Source of the DNA: Combretum micranthum
Lineage: Eukaryota > Streptophyta > Magnoliopsida > Myrtales > Combretaceae
Direction of reading: 5' to 3'
Length of the DNA: 64,000 nt
Assembly: GCA_024138025.1 (NCBI GenBank)
Contig: JAMXBD010000580.1
Span: 124,001-188,000 of the forward strand
Shown here: piece after piece, positions 23,971 to 36,250 of the stretch
Position numbering within the stretch: position 1 is the stretch's first letter
Layout: each line of letters starts with the position of its first letter
Notes under the pieces: generated by a model
Database searches by the model: none
Told to the model about the DNA's origin: nothing
What the model saw: only the letters and a program-made list of their open reading frames with translations
Made by a program: the position numbers and the translations under genes

Positions 23971-24320
23971 AAAAGGAAGGAGAAGAAAACGAAGCATATC
24001 CCTAGAAGTCCCGCTTAGATTCATGATCTCAGTCTATCTTTTAATTTTCGGAACAATGTTCGGTATTTCTGTGTGATTTTCTTTTATGATTTATCTTATT
24101 TCCGATTTCATGTATGAACTTTATTTCCATAATTATGCTCTAAGTTTGATTTCAGAGATTGTTTTGTTTTTATGCATATTTAAATTTCTGTTATATTTCC
24201 CTAAATTCCGGCAAAAATTTAATTAAGCTACCAAAACTTTACAAACCTTACTTAGAAAAGCTTAAAACAGCCGAAATAGGAGTAGACGAAGAAGGAATCA
24301 AAATGCCCCTAACAAACATA
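23971..24320 (+). other. ORF-free spacer, copy 3
   Basis: T-rich spacer equivalent to 7716-8066, with TTTGATTTCAG ending at 24155. No coding frame supported. Confidence 0.5.
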
Positions 24321-24357
24321 GAAGCAGATCAAACTGCCATTTAAGGAACCACCTCGA

Positions 24358-25548
24358 ATGGATTTATACGTCACGATAGGACACCTAACCCCACCACCAC
24401 AACAAGTTTCAATGAAGGCACCTGTGCATAAGAACGTGCATAGCTGAAATGTACCCCTACCTCCATCTCCACCGTCAAGACCATACAAAAGTATGTTACC
24501 TAACTTCATCAAAAGTAACCGCTTCTTTGAAGGAGCTTATGACAAGCCGCAGGAGGCAGAAGACTGGTTATCTCAAATAGAGATGTCTTTTGATGCATAT
24601 GAAGTTCCACCCCATCTACAAATCAAGTATGGAACATTCATGCTTCGTCTAAACACTAGGATATGGTGGGAGTCAAGGAAAAGAGATCTAATGACTCCAA
24701 TCACTTGGGAAATGTTTAGACATGAGTTTTTGGAGAATTATTTCCCAGGAAGTCTACGAGTAAGGTATAGCGCGGACTTCTTGCAAATTGCTCAAAAAGG
24801 AAGAACAATCGAACAATATGAGAAGAAGTTCAATAGATTATTGCAATAAGCACCCAACCCCTATAAGTACAAGTGAAGAAGACAAGTTTTTGTAGGAAGA
24901 TTGGATGAAGAAATTGACATAAGGAATTTTCGAGAATTAGTGGAAAGAGCTCGAATTGTAGAAGGAGCAAGAAAAGAAGAGAAGAATAGAAGAAGCAGAG
25001 GACCCAATCATCGAAAGGGAATTTTTCATAGAACCCCATCTCATGCCTCTACCAAAGAAAATCAAGAGCGAAAATAGAAGGATCATACCAAGAGGTATTA
25101 AGTGTTGGAAGTGCAATGGAGCACACTACCCAAAGAAGTGCCCCAGCTATTCGGAAAGTGTTTCTTCTGTGGAAATTCAAACCATAAGATATCCAAATGT
25201 CCAAACAGAGGAATAGATGCTTGCTATGTTTGCAATCAGAAAGGACATTTTGCCAACAATTGTCCACAAGGGAGGAACATTCTATCAAGATCATCAGAGG
25301 AAGTCATTCCTATAAGAATAAAGAAAGGAAATGGAAGTAGAAGTGAAAGCAGACCTGGACCTACTGCTTCGGGAATTCGAGTATACAACTTGCAGGGACG
25401 ATGGATAGGTGAAGAAGTGAACAAAGGAAATGAAAACTTGACTGCCTTGGAATACATTAGAGGCTATAACAAGCAATACAGGAACCAGTCCATCCCCAAC
25501 CTTCCTTTATTGATGATGTTTCTTATTTCAAGTAACAAAGATGTGTAA
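24358..25548 (+). pseudogene. gag: gag pseudogene, family A copy 3
   Basis: Third gag copy. The capsid core is open at 24493-24849 and the region with knuckles 2 and 3 at 25102-25548. Shared lesions: TGA at 24445, TAA at 24847, and the frame change between knuckle 1 (from 25103) and knuckle 2 (from 25159); the 56-nt spacing is the same in all copies. Capsid motifs (WWESRKRD, ENYFPGSLR) and the C-X2-C-X4-H-X4-C knuckles CFFCGNSNHKISKC and CYVCNQKGHFANNC are intact. No protease or RT follows. Confidence 0.8.
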
Positions 25549-27280
25549 AGTATTCCTTATGTGGATAAAAAGGAATGATAATCCCCTAATGAGTATATAA
25601 GAGGTTTAGTGAATCAGAATGTTTTATCCTCTTGAAGTTCAAAGTATTACATTCCTTCTATATATATGACAAACGATCGACCTAGTTTAAGATAATTGGT
25701 CGAACTTCCAACATGGACATAAGGACATGAGGTCACCTACGACTCTAAGAATAATAGAATTAAGTAATCTTTTGGATAAGACGAATATCTCTCAAATAAG
25801 ACCCCAATAAGAAGAAACTAGGAGCTTACAAAACAAGAAGGAAATAGTGGCAAAAGATTTGCTAAGGGAAGAATAGACACATTCTTTCAAGATAATAAAG
25901 GAAATTAAAAAGACTAAAGAGTGAAGAGAAATTGACTCTAGGAGACATCCAGAAGTCTTGAAAAGAGTTCCGGATACAGGTTTCACTCAATGAAACATAG
26001 AAAATAGACTTATACGGAAGGAGGAGAAACAACGAATGAGAAAAATCAAGGCCTTACGAAGAGAAGGATGCCATTACAAAATATACCCACCCAGCTTGTA
26101 ATAGAAAAAGACCCTAAGCCAACGTATTAGTTTTCGGAAAGGAACAAGGCAAAGACTTTTTTTTAAGGACGAACACGTTTCTCTCAAGATTAAGATCACG
26201 ATATCACCAACAAAGGATCAAATCAAGAAGGCATGACCCTCAAATTCCTTATAACTCACAAGTTTTAGTAATGCTTTCTGGATAGTGATATGGCCTGAAG
26301 AAGGAAAGAAGTAATCTAAGAACGTAATCTTAGGTATAAGAAATTAATAAAAGGGAGTTGAAAAGCCAAACTTTGGAGATCACAACAAGGTTTAAAAGAG
26401 GAACCACGTCGGTAGAATGATAAGATCGACCATGTAGAAATAACAAAAGAGCATAGATAAGAAGATACGAAGGATAAAGAAGGAATAAAGGAAGACAAAG
26501 GTATTAAAAGGAGCTAAAGGATGATTTAGCATAACCTAAGGACAAAGGAGTTAGTAAGAAGGAATCATGAGTATGGTTCATAAAATCGGACCAACAATAA
26601 ACCAAAAGCTCAGGAGACAGTAGAAGAAAAGAAATATGGATAAGAAATAAAGATATCAAAGGATAAAAAGGTTTATGAAATTCGATAAAAGCAGAATTAA
26701 CCTTCTCAAGATTTCGGATTTCTCACAAACATAAACAAGAAGGCAAGGATGCTTATGGTATGAATCGATTAACAAAGAAGATGGTTCGTTCATAATCGGT
26801 CAATATACTGCTCTCTAAAGGGAAAAGAGACGAAAGCAAAAGAGATCAGTCAGAGATATAACCAACCTAGACGCAGGATAGGAACAAAGAGGAATCAATA
26901 AAGAATTTTGGACCCCTGATGCTACAAACAACCAAGGAAAAATCATTCAAATACCTTGGAGGAACAAACATGAGTATCACATGGGGTGATAAAGGCACAA
27001 GATAGGAAATGATCATAAGACGAAAAGGAAGACGATGATCGGAGATGTGCAACAATTCCCCCTTTAATAAATGGTTAAGGAATCAAGTTATAAGGATAAT
27101 GTTTTAAAGGAGAATTTTCCTTATGAAGATATGCCCAATCTCGAAATATATCCACAAGAATTCAGAGGATGAAAATGAAGAAACCAATTAAGGGAATTTT
27201 TGAAGAAGGACGCGTAATCCAAGTGACCAAGTTTTAACCACAAATAGGAATTTCCAAGTTTTGAGGGCAAAACTTTCTTT
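25549..27280 (+). other. Purine-rich non-coding segment, copy 3
   Basis: Counterpart of 9294-11030. It shares several indel states with copy 1 (GTCGGTAG, ATTAAAAGG, TTAGTAAGAAGG). No coding content seen. Confidence 0.65.
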
Positions 27281-27292
27281 AAGGGGGGTAGG
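27281..27292 (+). promoter_or_regulatory. Polypurine tract, internal 3
   Basis: AAGGGGGGTAGG before LTR 4. Confidence 0.8.
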
Positions 27293-27994
27293 TTGTAAAC
27301 CCCTAAAATATTGGAATCGGTTTAGCATAAAACCCTAACCGGAAGTCAAACAAAACCTTAAAGGTCAACAAAACCCTAGTTTACCGTATTAATCTAAATC
27401 CGGCATTGCCGTTTTCTTTGGCCCGGAAAAACGAAGTTGGGTTAAGTAGCTCAAATAGCTCGTAATAACCATAGGTTTATAAAATTTCAGTTTCGTGAAT
27501 TTGGATGTCCTTCGAACCCGATCGGACACAGTTCTCGAAAAACGTGTCCGGAAGCCCGGACTAGTAAAAATATTCCGAATATACCGTTAGACTCGTAAAA
27601 ATATAAGTTTTCCAAAAATATCAATTTCATAATTTTCCGGTAAGTAAAAATAACATATATAGCTATTATACGCGTATTTTCTTACTACCGGTACTTTAAT
27701 TGTCATATCTACTTTACATTACACTATTCATTACTATTCTACACTATTCTTTTATCTCTACTTTTTCTTACACCTACTCTTACACTCTACATAACCTATA
27801 ATCTTAACTTTTTACCTTTCCCATAACTTTATATCACATCTACCTTACTTATTACATCTTTTATTTAACAAAATACAAAAATTAAATCACTCCCTCTCTC
27901 TCTAAATGTGGCCGGCATCTCTCTCTCTCTTCCCTCTCCATTTGTTTTAATTTTGCATTTATTTTATTCATCCAAAAATCACTCCCCATTTTCC

Positions 27995-28002
27995 TATAAA
28001 TA
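27995..28002 (+). promoter_or_regulatory. TATA box of LTR 4
   Basis: TATAAATA followed by a C-run. The leader from here to the predicted donor contains no ATG. Confidence 0.7.
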
Positions 28003-28112
28003 CCCCCCTCCTCTTTCACTTCTTTCACACCACTTCTATACTAAAGTTACTCTCTCAAAATCTCTCTCAAATTTCTCTCAAGAAGTTCTTTCAAGAAGTT
28101 CATCTCCTCTAG

Positions 28113-29758
28113 GTAAAAGTTCTTCAAGAAGTCTCCATGTTCATCTACTTAGTATGAGCTTAGTGTATGTTTTCTAAAACCATGAAGGTTAAGAAAGCAA
28201 CATTAGATTCATACTTTGTTTTTGTTCATAATATCAATTTCTTTATGTTCCTTTATGTTCCTTATATTTCCTTTATGTTCTTTATATTTCTTTTATGTTC
28301 ATAACTATCTACTATATCTAAATAACTATATACATATTCTTTAGAGCATATAAGCTCATACTCTTACAATTTATTTACCTTTCATGCAATTTATTTATTT
28401 CAAGTTGTTTATAAGACTAGTCTCTAGTCTTAGACTTGTCCTAATCAAGTAAAAACAAGTTTTTCTTCTTTCATTTTATTTCATTATGGGACTAGTTCAT
28501 TTCTTAGTCCCGGGAGCCTTGAAAAAGCTAAGACTCCAATACTTGACTTTATTATTTATGATTTATGTTACTTTGTTTATTATTATTCTCATGATCATGT
28601 TCATTTAGATTGTTGTCCAAAAGCTTCATTTTCTAAAGATAACTAAATAGAAGAAGGCTTTTGTCACTTAGAAATAAGTTTATGTAAAATATAAAATCAA
28701 CACAAAATAAACTCATTTCTTTTCATATTACTAAAAAGAACTCACTATAACTTTATAAACCACTTTTACTAAAATCTTTAATATTCCACCTTGTTTTTCA
28801 AAAAGAAAATATTTTTTGTTAAAATAGTTCTTTTCATAAGAAAGAAAATAAAATGAATGACTAAGGAAATTTTTAAGTAAAGACCCTTGCAAAATAATAG
28901 GCAAAGAAAATTTATGGTTTGAAAATAATAAAGTTATTTCTTTTCAAGTTACAAGAAGAAGTTAATAAGATTATAGAAATTAGTTTTTTCTACAAAAAGG
29001 TCCTTCATTGTTCCATATTGTTTTTTTTTATATAAGAAACCAAGTTTTCATGCATGAGTAATTATTTTTGAAAAATATGAGACATGAGAAAAAGAATGAG
29101 AAATGTCAAGTAAGGATTTTTTTTTGCAAAACAAGTGAACAAAAAGAATTTGCACAAGAAAAATAAAGAATATCGTATTTTATATCATAAATGTAACTTA
29201 GAAAGAAGAAAATTTTTCAAAAGTCACTTAGAAAAAGATAAATAAAATCAATATAAAACATTTTTAGAAAACAAAATAAACAAGGTATTCATTTCAAAGA
29301 AATTCACAAAAACAATTTCCGAAAAGCTTCAAACCGACATTGTTTTACTTAAGAAAAATAATTTGGACAACAAGACACTTGAGCATGCTTAAAAATGAGT
29401 TTTATAGTTATAAAAGAGAATTTTTCAAACTATATAGATAACTACGTATTTATCAAACAAATTTTGATTTCTTGAACCAAAGTTGTTTTTACTTGAAAAT
29501 CCGTGGTGAATTTTGTCACCAGTTTTTCGGAGCCTATGTGCCTTTGTTTGTGGGAAATAATTTTAGAAATGGGTAGATCTTTTCGAGTAGATAGAAATCG
29601 GTATATTATATGCGCGATTCCGAGTTAAAATGACCAAGTTATGGCCATTTTAAGTTGGAACATTCTTCTATACGAACTTTGACGTTCTTTCACAATGTTT
29701 TGTCAAAGTTCAAGAAAATCTTCAAGAAAAACTCATTATGGGTATTTCCTTTGGTTAG
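28113..29758 (+). other. Predicted leader intron 1 (LTR 4)
   Basis: Donor-like CTCTAG then GTAAAAG; acceptor-like TTTCCTTTGGTTAG. The 1646-nt interval holds many ATGs and the conserved block at 29574-29660. The sequence that would remain (from the TATA region to 28112, plus 29759-29857) has no ATG before 29850. Inferred only. Confidence 0.4.
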
Positions 29759-29857
29759 GTGACCCCGAGGAAGGATTTCTTCACTCCGAGAACTATTACG
29801 ATCTAGTGGAGTGTGTGAACAACTCATCCGCTTAGAGGAATAGACATCAATGGCATC
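29759..29857 (+). other. Predicted leader exon 2 (LTR 4)
   Basis: Acceptor-like GGTTAG upstream, donor GTGAGT downstream, ATG at 29850-29852. Confidence 0.4.
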
Positions 29858-30199
29858 GTGAGTTTCTTCCCGTTGATTTTCTCATACTCTTGATTGTGCT
29901 TGTAAAATTAGTTGCACTAGAATCTAAGAAAAATCAAAAGGAAGTGTATGACAATATGTTGAAAGAATACTAAGTATATCGAAATTTGAGTTGTTTGTAA
30001 TAAAGTTGTATGCGAATTAGTATCTTGAAGTGTTGAAATTGATTGATCACCTGAAAGAAGTTAAATGTAACTACTGGACTTCAATTAAAGAAATTAGTCA
30101 TGCACTTCATATGTTGAGTCGCATCGCATTCACTACTATACAATTGGTGGGACAAGCGTATAATAGTGGTGGTAGACAGAACCGGTATATCATGTGAGT

Positions 30200-30349
30200 G
30201 GCTAGTAGGAGCCGGTAATAAACTACAAGTTTTGATGGCTAGTAGGAGCCGGTAATAAACTACAAGTTTTGATGGCTAGTAGGAGCCGGTAATAAACTAC
30301 AAGTTTTTGATGGCTAGTAGGAGCTTGTAATAAACTACAAGTTTTTGAT
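30200..30349 (+). repeat. 37-bp minisatellite, 4 units (LTR 4)
   Basis: Four units; the last has AGCTTG where LTR 1 has AGCCTG. Confidence 0.9.
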
Positions 30350-30979
30350 GGCATATAGGTGCCGGTAAGACCTATAAAAGTGTTTTAAAAGTTGTGGCTG
30401 TAATTGGCCTGAATCCCCAACCCCGAATGAAGGGCGTAAATTCATTCAACATATGATTCCCGGAAAGTCATATGTCTTGTATGCTCACATGATTGTTACA
30501 TTTCATATGTTTTGAATAATAAACTTGAATGTTAGATCTTCTTCGAGTATGAATTCTGGGGTTTACTCACTAAGCCTATTAGCTTATACCCTGATAGCTA
30601 CCTTTTGCAGTTTCCGTACTTATGGCTAAGGCCACGTGGACCATGTGGGCAGGTAATCCCTCTTGAATATTAGAACTCTAGATAAAGTATATCATAGTAT
30701 TAGCATGCAATTACTTATATAATAGCTCAGTAATTTAGGGAATTATTCCTAAGTATGCATAGTCTTTGCTATGAATAAATTTCGTTGTGAATCCTCTTTT
30801 CTTAATATGTTTTTATATCCCCTTAAACTTCATTATTCCATATATGGTCCTCTAAAATTGTGAAAGTAAGCCTTACACTTAATATAAAAGCTTTTGGAAA
30901 TGACTAAGGTTGTCATACTTAAGCTTTAATATTGAGTGTGGCGGACTGTCACGTTTAGGGTACCCGTTGGGGCGTGACA

Positions 30980-30984
30980 TTCTT
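30980..30984 (+). repeat. Target-site duplication TTCTT (right)
   Basis: Matches 2869-2873 exactly and follows the terminal CA of LTR 4. Confidence 0.85.
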
Positions 30985-32443
30985 TCTCTCTTTTTTACAC
31001 TCCATTTCGCCATACATGGCAGCTGCCACACTCCCAAAATCATCCACTTTTCTTTTATTTTATTAATTTATTTAAGGTTTTAAAGTCTCATTTAGTTAGC
31101 AAATTAAGTAACATAAGTTACACTTTCAAAAATTCAAGTCACAAGACAATTAAACTCCCTCTCTCTCTCTTCTATCAAATTCACGCTAGCTATAGGACAA
31201 CATTGGCTGCCCATTTCTTTTTTTTTTATCTTCATTAAAGAGTCTTTAAACTCATTCTCTCTCTCTCTCTCTCATTTACACCTTCATCTCTTTACCATTC
31301 CTTACACTTTTTCTCTCTATTTTTCCTCTCTTTCTCTCTTCTTTTCTCTTGTTCTTACATGAAAATCCTTGTTGCCTTTATTTCTTATTTCAGCTCCCAC
31401 ACAATTTTCTTCAAGATCCTTTGATAATACTCTTGTCCAAAGCTTCCATAGATGATATAGGTAAAGTATAGTGAGAGTTTGTTGCATCAAATGACTTTTT
31501 ATAAGCTTAAAAGCTAAGGATGATGATGCCAAAATGAAACACTCCTCTTATCCATGAGTACTCTCTTGTAATATTATTATTTTCTTATTAGAAGTAGTTA
31601 TATTTTGTAGATCTAGCTTTTATGTAACTTTGATCATGTTTATGTTTACATCTATGAGTTTATAGCTTACTACCATGTATTTCTTTCATATATATGCTCA
31701 TATTATGTGTAGATATTGGATTTGAACTTGAATAAAAATAGTGAAGGCAAGACCCAATTTTAAAAACCACTTCCCAAGTGCAAAAATGAAATTTTTACTT
31801 GAGGTAATGAAGGTTTAATGTATATATATCATCAAGACTTCATTTTATGTGGTTCAAAGATTATTTTTCAAAACAAAATCCTATTTTCAGATTTGGGCCA
31901 AGGCTTAGTTTAAAAACATGTTTTCCAACTCAAAAATGAAGATTTTATTCAAGAAATGGAAGGCTCTTAAGATAGGATATGTAAAGGATGATTTTTCATA
32001 AGTTTAGATGGATTTTATCAAAAGATATGTTCAAAATAAATTTGGTAAATTCGGATCTCAACCAAGACCAATTTTGAAAACCCATTCTTCAACACTAAAA
32101 TGAAAGATTTGTTTAGAAAATGGAAGGCTTATGGAATAGGTATCAATAGGAGATGTTTTTGATAAGTAAATGGTAGATCTACTAGTAGAAATTCTCAAAA
32201 ATAGGAAGAGAATACAAAATATGAAATTTGAGTTTTATCCAAATTTTGTAAATTCGGATGGTTCAAAACCATGCCTTAAAAACCAAGTTATTAACTCCAA
32301 AACTTGTGTTTTATATGAAAAATGTGGAGTTTAGGTCATAAATATCATCAAGTAATGATTTTTATGAATTAAGATGAGATTTGCTAAGAAAAATATGTAG
32401 AACAAGGAGTAGAAATAAAGTAGAAAAATTTGAGTTGTTTGAC
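30985..32443 (+). repeat. B LTR copy 1, continuation
   Basis: Continues the LTR interrupted at 2873. It matches about 33730-35350 of the complete B LTR, including the GGTGATATAG/GATGATATAG donor-like site (GT at 31461) and the run of degenerate repeats. It is cut at 32443 by the next B LTR. A (CT)n run lies at 31256-31273. The small minus-strand ORF at 31317-31532 is a chance frame. Confidence 0.75.
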
Positions 32444-34180
32444 TGTAAACCCCGGAAAATTTCAATAAATAATTTCAAGATGAACTTCGAAAATAAACCC
32501 TAAAAATCACTCCAAATTAAAACCGAATTTCAACTAGTCTTAAATCACGAACGAATTCGAAAAATTTTCGAATCTTGGGAAAAATAAGAATTCTCAAAAA
32601 ACAAAGTAAGAACTCAATATACTACAATTCCAAAACCACTACGTACGAAAAATTCCATACGTGACTCCGAATTGTAAAATCGGGTAATATAGATCCCAAC
32701 AATGAATTATTAAAAAGTAAATAACGATTAACTTTCGGAAATGAAACCCAATTCAAAAATTCCGAAAACGTTAAAAGATATTAAATACTTACAAAAATAA
32801 AATTTAAAATAAATTTCTTAAATTAAATATGTTGTATAAACATAAATATCAGTTTCCAAATCGGCAAGGATCTAGACCGAAAAATCACCTGGAAACCTTA
32901 AGCGGAACACAATAGCTTAAGCCCGGCAATCTAGCGCCCCTAGCCCTAGTGGCCGAGATGTAGTTTAAATATGTAGAATAGCTTATAGTAATATGAATTT
33001 GTTTAAAAATATCATATTGGTAAATTTTTGACCTATTTCGAACCCGTTCGGATACAGATTTCGAAAAGCGTGTCCCGAGGCTCAAGATATCAAGAATATA
33101 CCAATAGTACCGTTAAACTCATAATTTCATAAGAATTCTAAATATATCAGTTATGAAATTTTTCGGGTTATAAAAGTTACAGTTATAACCTTTTTATCGT
33201 ATTTCCATTATTACTAGTAATTGATTAATCATTTGCACTATTCATTTTTATTTCATTACAAAATTTTATTATTTTATAAAGCCTTATATTTTTAGATAAA
33301 TTTTTATATGTTATAGAAAATTTTGTTTTTCTAAAATTTAATTCGTTTCGAGTCTTTACGGGATCAGATTCTGTTTAAGACCCGATACTAAAAATAAAAT
33401 AAATTAATTTAATAATTGAACAATATTTTAAGAATATTTTTATTCCATAAAATATTTTTTTAATTTTTCGGGTTATAAAAATATTATTTATAGCCCATAT
33501 TCGCGTATTTTGACCGTACCAGTAACATATTTGTTAAAATACTAAAATAATTCAAATAATTATTTAAATTTAATTATGAAAAATCTGCTACAAATATTTG
33601 GAATATATTTTCTAATTTTATTTTATTTTAATTTATTTTATTAAGAAAGTACTTTTACAATCCATACGTTCAAGTACACCTTACACATATCACTTCCTTT
33701 TCACTTCAATCTTTCTACACATTATCCCATAATTCATGGCAGATTTTTGACTCATTCATGGCTGCCATTGTCCTTTAATTTACTCCTATTTTGACTAAAA
33801 TTAATTATATTTCAATCCTTTTTCAAAAAGTTACATTATACATTAATTATACAATTCAAATTTAAGCCAAATTTCAACAAAATTCACTCTCTCTCCTCCT
33901 ACACATTCACATGCAGCACACACACACATTTGGCTGCCTTGTTTTATTTTTTTCTTCTTTTCTTATAATTAAAACACTCATTTTCTCTCACTTATTCATT
34001 TATTCACTTTCCCTCTTTCATCCTTTAACCTTTTCTCTCTCTATTTCCTCTCTTTTCTTCTTCTTTTTGTTCTTGTTTCTTCAAGAACCAAGCTGCCCCC
34101 ACATCTTCATTAGCTTCCATCCATATTTCTTGAAGATTTCTAAGCAAATCTTCATCTCAAAGCCTCCATAGGTGATATAG

Positions 34181-36181
34181 GTAAAGTGTAATGAAGGTTT
34201 CATGCATCAAATGACCTTCCATAAGCTTAAAAGCTTAGGATGATGATGCCAAAAATGAAACACTCTTTTCTTTACTTTTATTATCTTGTATTTCAATTAT
34301 TTTCTTGTTTAAAGTTGATATATTGTAGATCTAAATTTTTGTAGCTTGATTTTTGTTTATGCCATAGATCTTGTTATTTAATTGTTATTTTTGTTATTTC
34401 TTATGATTTATGCATAGATCTATCATCCACATGTTCATCTTAGTGATTCATGCATTAAAAACTAGTTTAGAAAACTAGATCTAGAGTTTTGAGTTCATAA
34501 ATGCTTTAGACTTTGTTTTATGTTTATGAACAACTTGTAATAGCATGATGATGGTAGGAAAGTTGTAGGAAACTTAAGATCTATTTTATTTTCAACAAAA
34601 ACAACTTTTGAAAATTCGGATGAAAATGGAACCATATTTAGAAAAATGGTTTTTCAACTTCAAAATGTATATTTTTCATTTAAAATGAAGGGCTTAGGGT
34701 ATAGATACCATAAATGATAGATTTTGATAAGTAAAGTTTAGATCCATGATGTTTAACTTATTACCATGCATTTGTTTTATGTTTATGTTCATATTAAGTA
34801 TAGATCTTAGTTATGAACTCAAACAAAATTGTGAAATTCGTATTTTGGCAAGACCCCCATTTAAAAACCACTTTCCAAGTGTCAAAATGTAATTTTTACT
34901 TAAGAAAATGAAGGCTTAATATATGTATATCATCAAGACTTCTTTTTACAAGAATCAAAAGTGATTTCCAAAAGTTATTTTCAAAATAAAAATTCCATTT
35001 TCGGATTTTGGCCAAAGCCTATTTTAAAAACATGTTTTCCAACTCAAAAACGAAGTTTTTATTTAAGAAATGAAAGGCTCTTAGGATAGGATATGTAAGG
35101 AATGGATTTTCATGAGCTTAGATAGATTTTATCAAAAGATATAACCAAAAATGAATTTTGTAAATTCGGATCCCAACCAAGACCAATTTTTAGAACCCAT
35201 GTATCAACTCCAAAACTCATGTTTCATGTGAAAAATGAAGTAGATAGGTAATAGATATCATTAAGCAATGATTTTAACAAGTTAAAATGAGTTTAGGCAT
35301 GAGTAAGGTGTTAAGCAAGTAATGGAATTAAAATGAAAAATTTTGAGTTAGTGATCAATTGCCAAATTCGTAATTTGAGATGATGCATAAGTAATCACTT
35401 AGTATTTGAGCTCAAATTGCAAGTTTTATGTGTTAAATGAAGTCCTTAGACAATAGATATAGTAAAGCTTCAAATTTTAATGCATTAAACAAGTTTTTCC
35501 CAAAGGAATCATTTAAAAAGTGGATTTTCTAAAATTCGGATTTTGGAATCAATCCCACTTGAAAACATGCTTACAAAGTGTAAAATGGAAAATTTTATGT
35601 AGAAATGAAGGTCATAAGTAATATATATAATAAAAACTAATTTTAACAAAAATAATTATATTTTCTTAATCAATAAATCCAAAACGAATGGAAATGATCA
35701 AAGTTAGAAAATTAGATTTTCAAAAAGTAGTTATAGTCGAAGTCTTGCAAAATAAGGAGTTCCAAATTTTCTTTTACCAAAAATCATCAAGATCATGCAT
35801 ACATGAAACTCATTTCATGCCATTCATGTTAGGAGATCACTCATATTGCATGTATAGCTAATTTATATAGTAGGAACATTACAAACATTTACAACGCTAT
35901 TTTTCGGAAATTGAAATTGTTGCTGCCCTAATCTGATCCAAACTTTTTGAAGCTACAAAGTTTTCAAAACTTGAAAATAATATTAGAATTAGATATATCT
36001 TTTGAAGTAGATAGAAATCGATATATAATTTGTGAGATTCCAAGTTAAAATGACCAAGTTATGGCCGTTTTAAGTTGGAATTCCCGCTTAGGACGCGAAT
36101 TACGAATTTGATAGTTTGAATGAGATAGTTTGGATTAGTTAAGTGATGAAATACTTATTAGAGTATTTCTTCCTTTTTAAG
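34181..36181 (+). other. Predicted leader intron 1, family B
   Basis: Donor-like GATATAG then GTAAAGT; acceptor-like TTTCTTCCTTTTTAAG. The sequence just upstream of the donor (about 34090-34180) has no ATG, while the interval contains many. It holds the degenerate repeats and the conserved block. Splicing is inferred. Confidence 0.4.
34615..35700 (+). repeat. Degenerate ~160-200-bp tandem repeat in B LTR
   Basis: About six diverged units begin near 34615, 34846, 35008, 35165, 35362 and 35533. Each follows the theme ATTCGGAT, then TTTAAAAAC-like, CAACTCAAAA, AAATGAAGG and a TATCAT-like element. Related units lie in B copy 1 (about 31740-32440) and, inverted, in the C LTR (about 41340-41830). 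Confidence 0.55.
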
Positions 36182-36250
36182 AGATCCCGAGATCGACGAT
36201 TCCCTACCACCGAATTATTATTACTAGAAGACCGGTGATCCAATGGCCGA
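36182..36250 (+). other. Predicted leader exon 2, family B, with AUG
   Basis: A 69-nt interval whose only ATG (36243-36245) is followed by GGCCGA and then the donor GTGAGT. Eight coding nucleotides precede the donor. Joined to the acceptor after 37844 the frame runs without a stop into the zinc-knuckle ORF (MAERLPEGN then MQQTTN). Confidence 0.5.

Larger units (their letters stand above)
2874..30979 (+). mobile_element. Family A tandem array: 4 LTRs, 3 internal regions
   Basis: Three internal regions of about 4.47-4.49 kb (6554-11043, 14699-19175, 22829-27293) alternate with four LTRs of about 3.65-3.69 kb, neighbours sharing LTRs. Every internal region has an iMet-type PBS, an upstream ORF, a broken gag with three CCHC zinc knuckles, about 1.75 kb of purine-rich non-coding sequence and a polypurine tract. 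No protease, RT, RNase H or integrase was recognised. This layout fits the gag-only non-autonomous class (TR-GAG-like), probably allied to Ty3/gypsy chromoviruses. Only one TSD pair (TTCTT) flanks the array. The outer LTRs share substitutions with each other, and so do the inner LTRs, so this is not a simple duplication of one element. Misassembly cannot be excluded. Confidence 0.85.
27294..30979 (+). repeat. Family A LTR 4
   Basis: A 3686-bp LTR ending the array. It shares diagnostic substitutions with LTR 1, as expected if these two are the original pair of one insertion. It has no PBS after it; the right-hand TSD TTCTT follows directly. Confidence 0.9.

Noticed and set aside
33911..34171. 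Plus-strand ORF with a hydrophobic Ser/Phe/Leu-rich product
   Set aside because: It is the CT-rich leader of the B LTR read in one frame; the apparent membrane segments reflect base composition.
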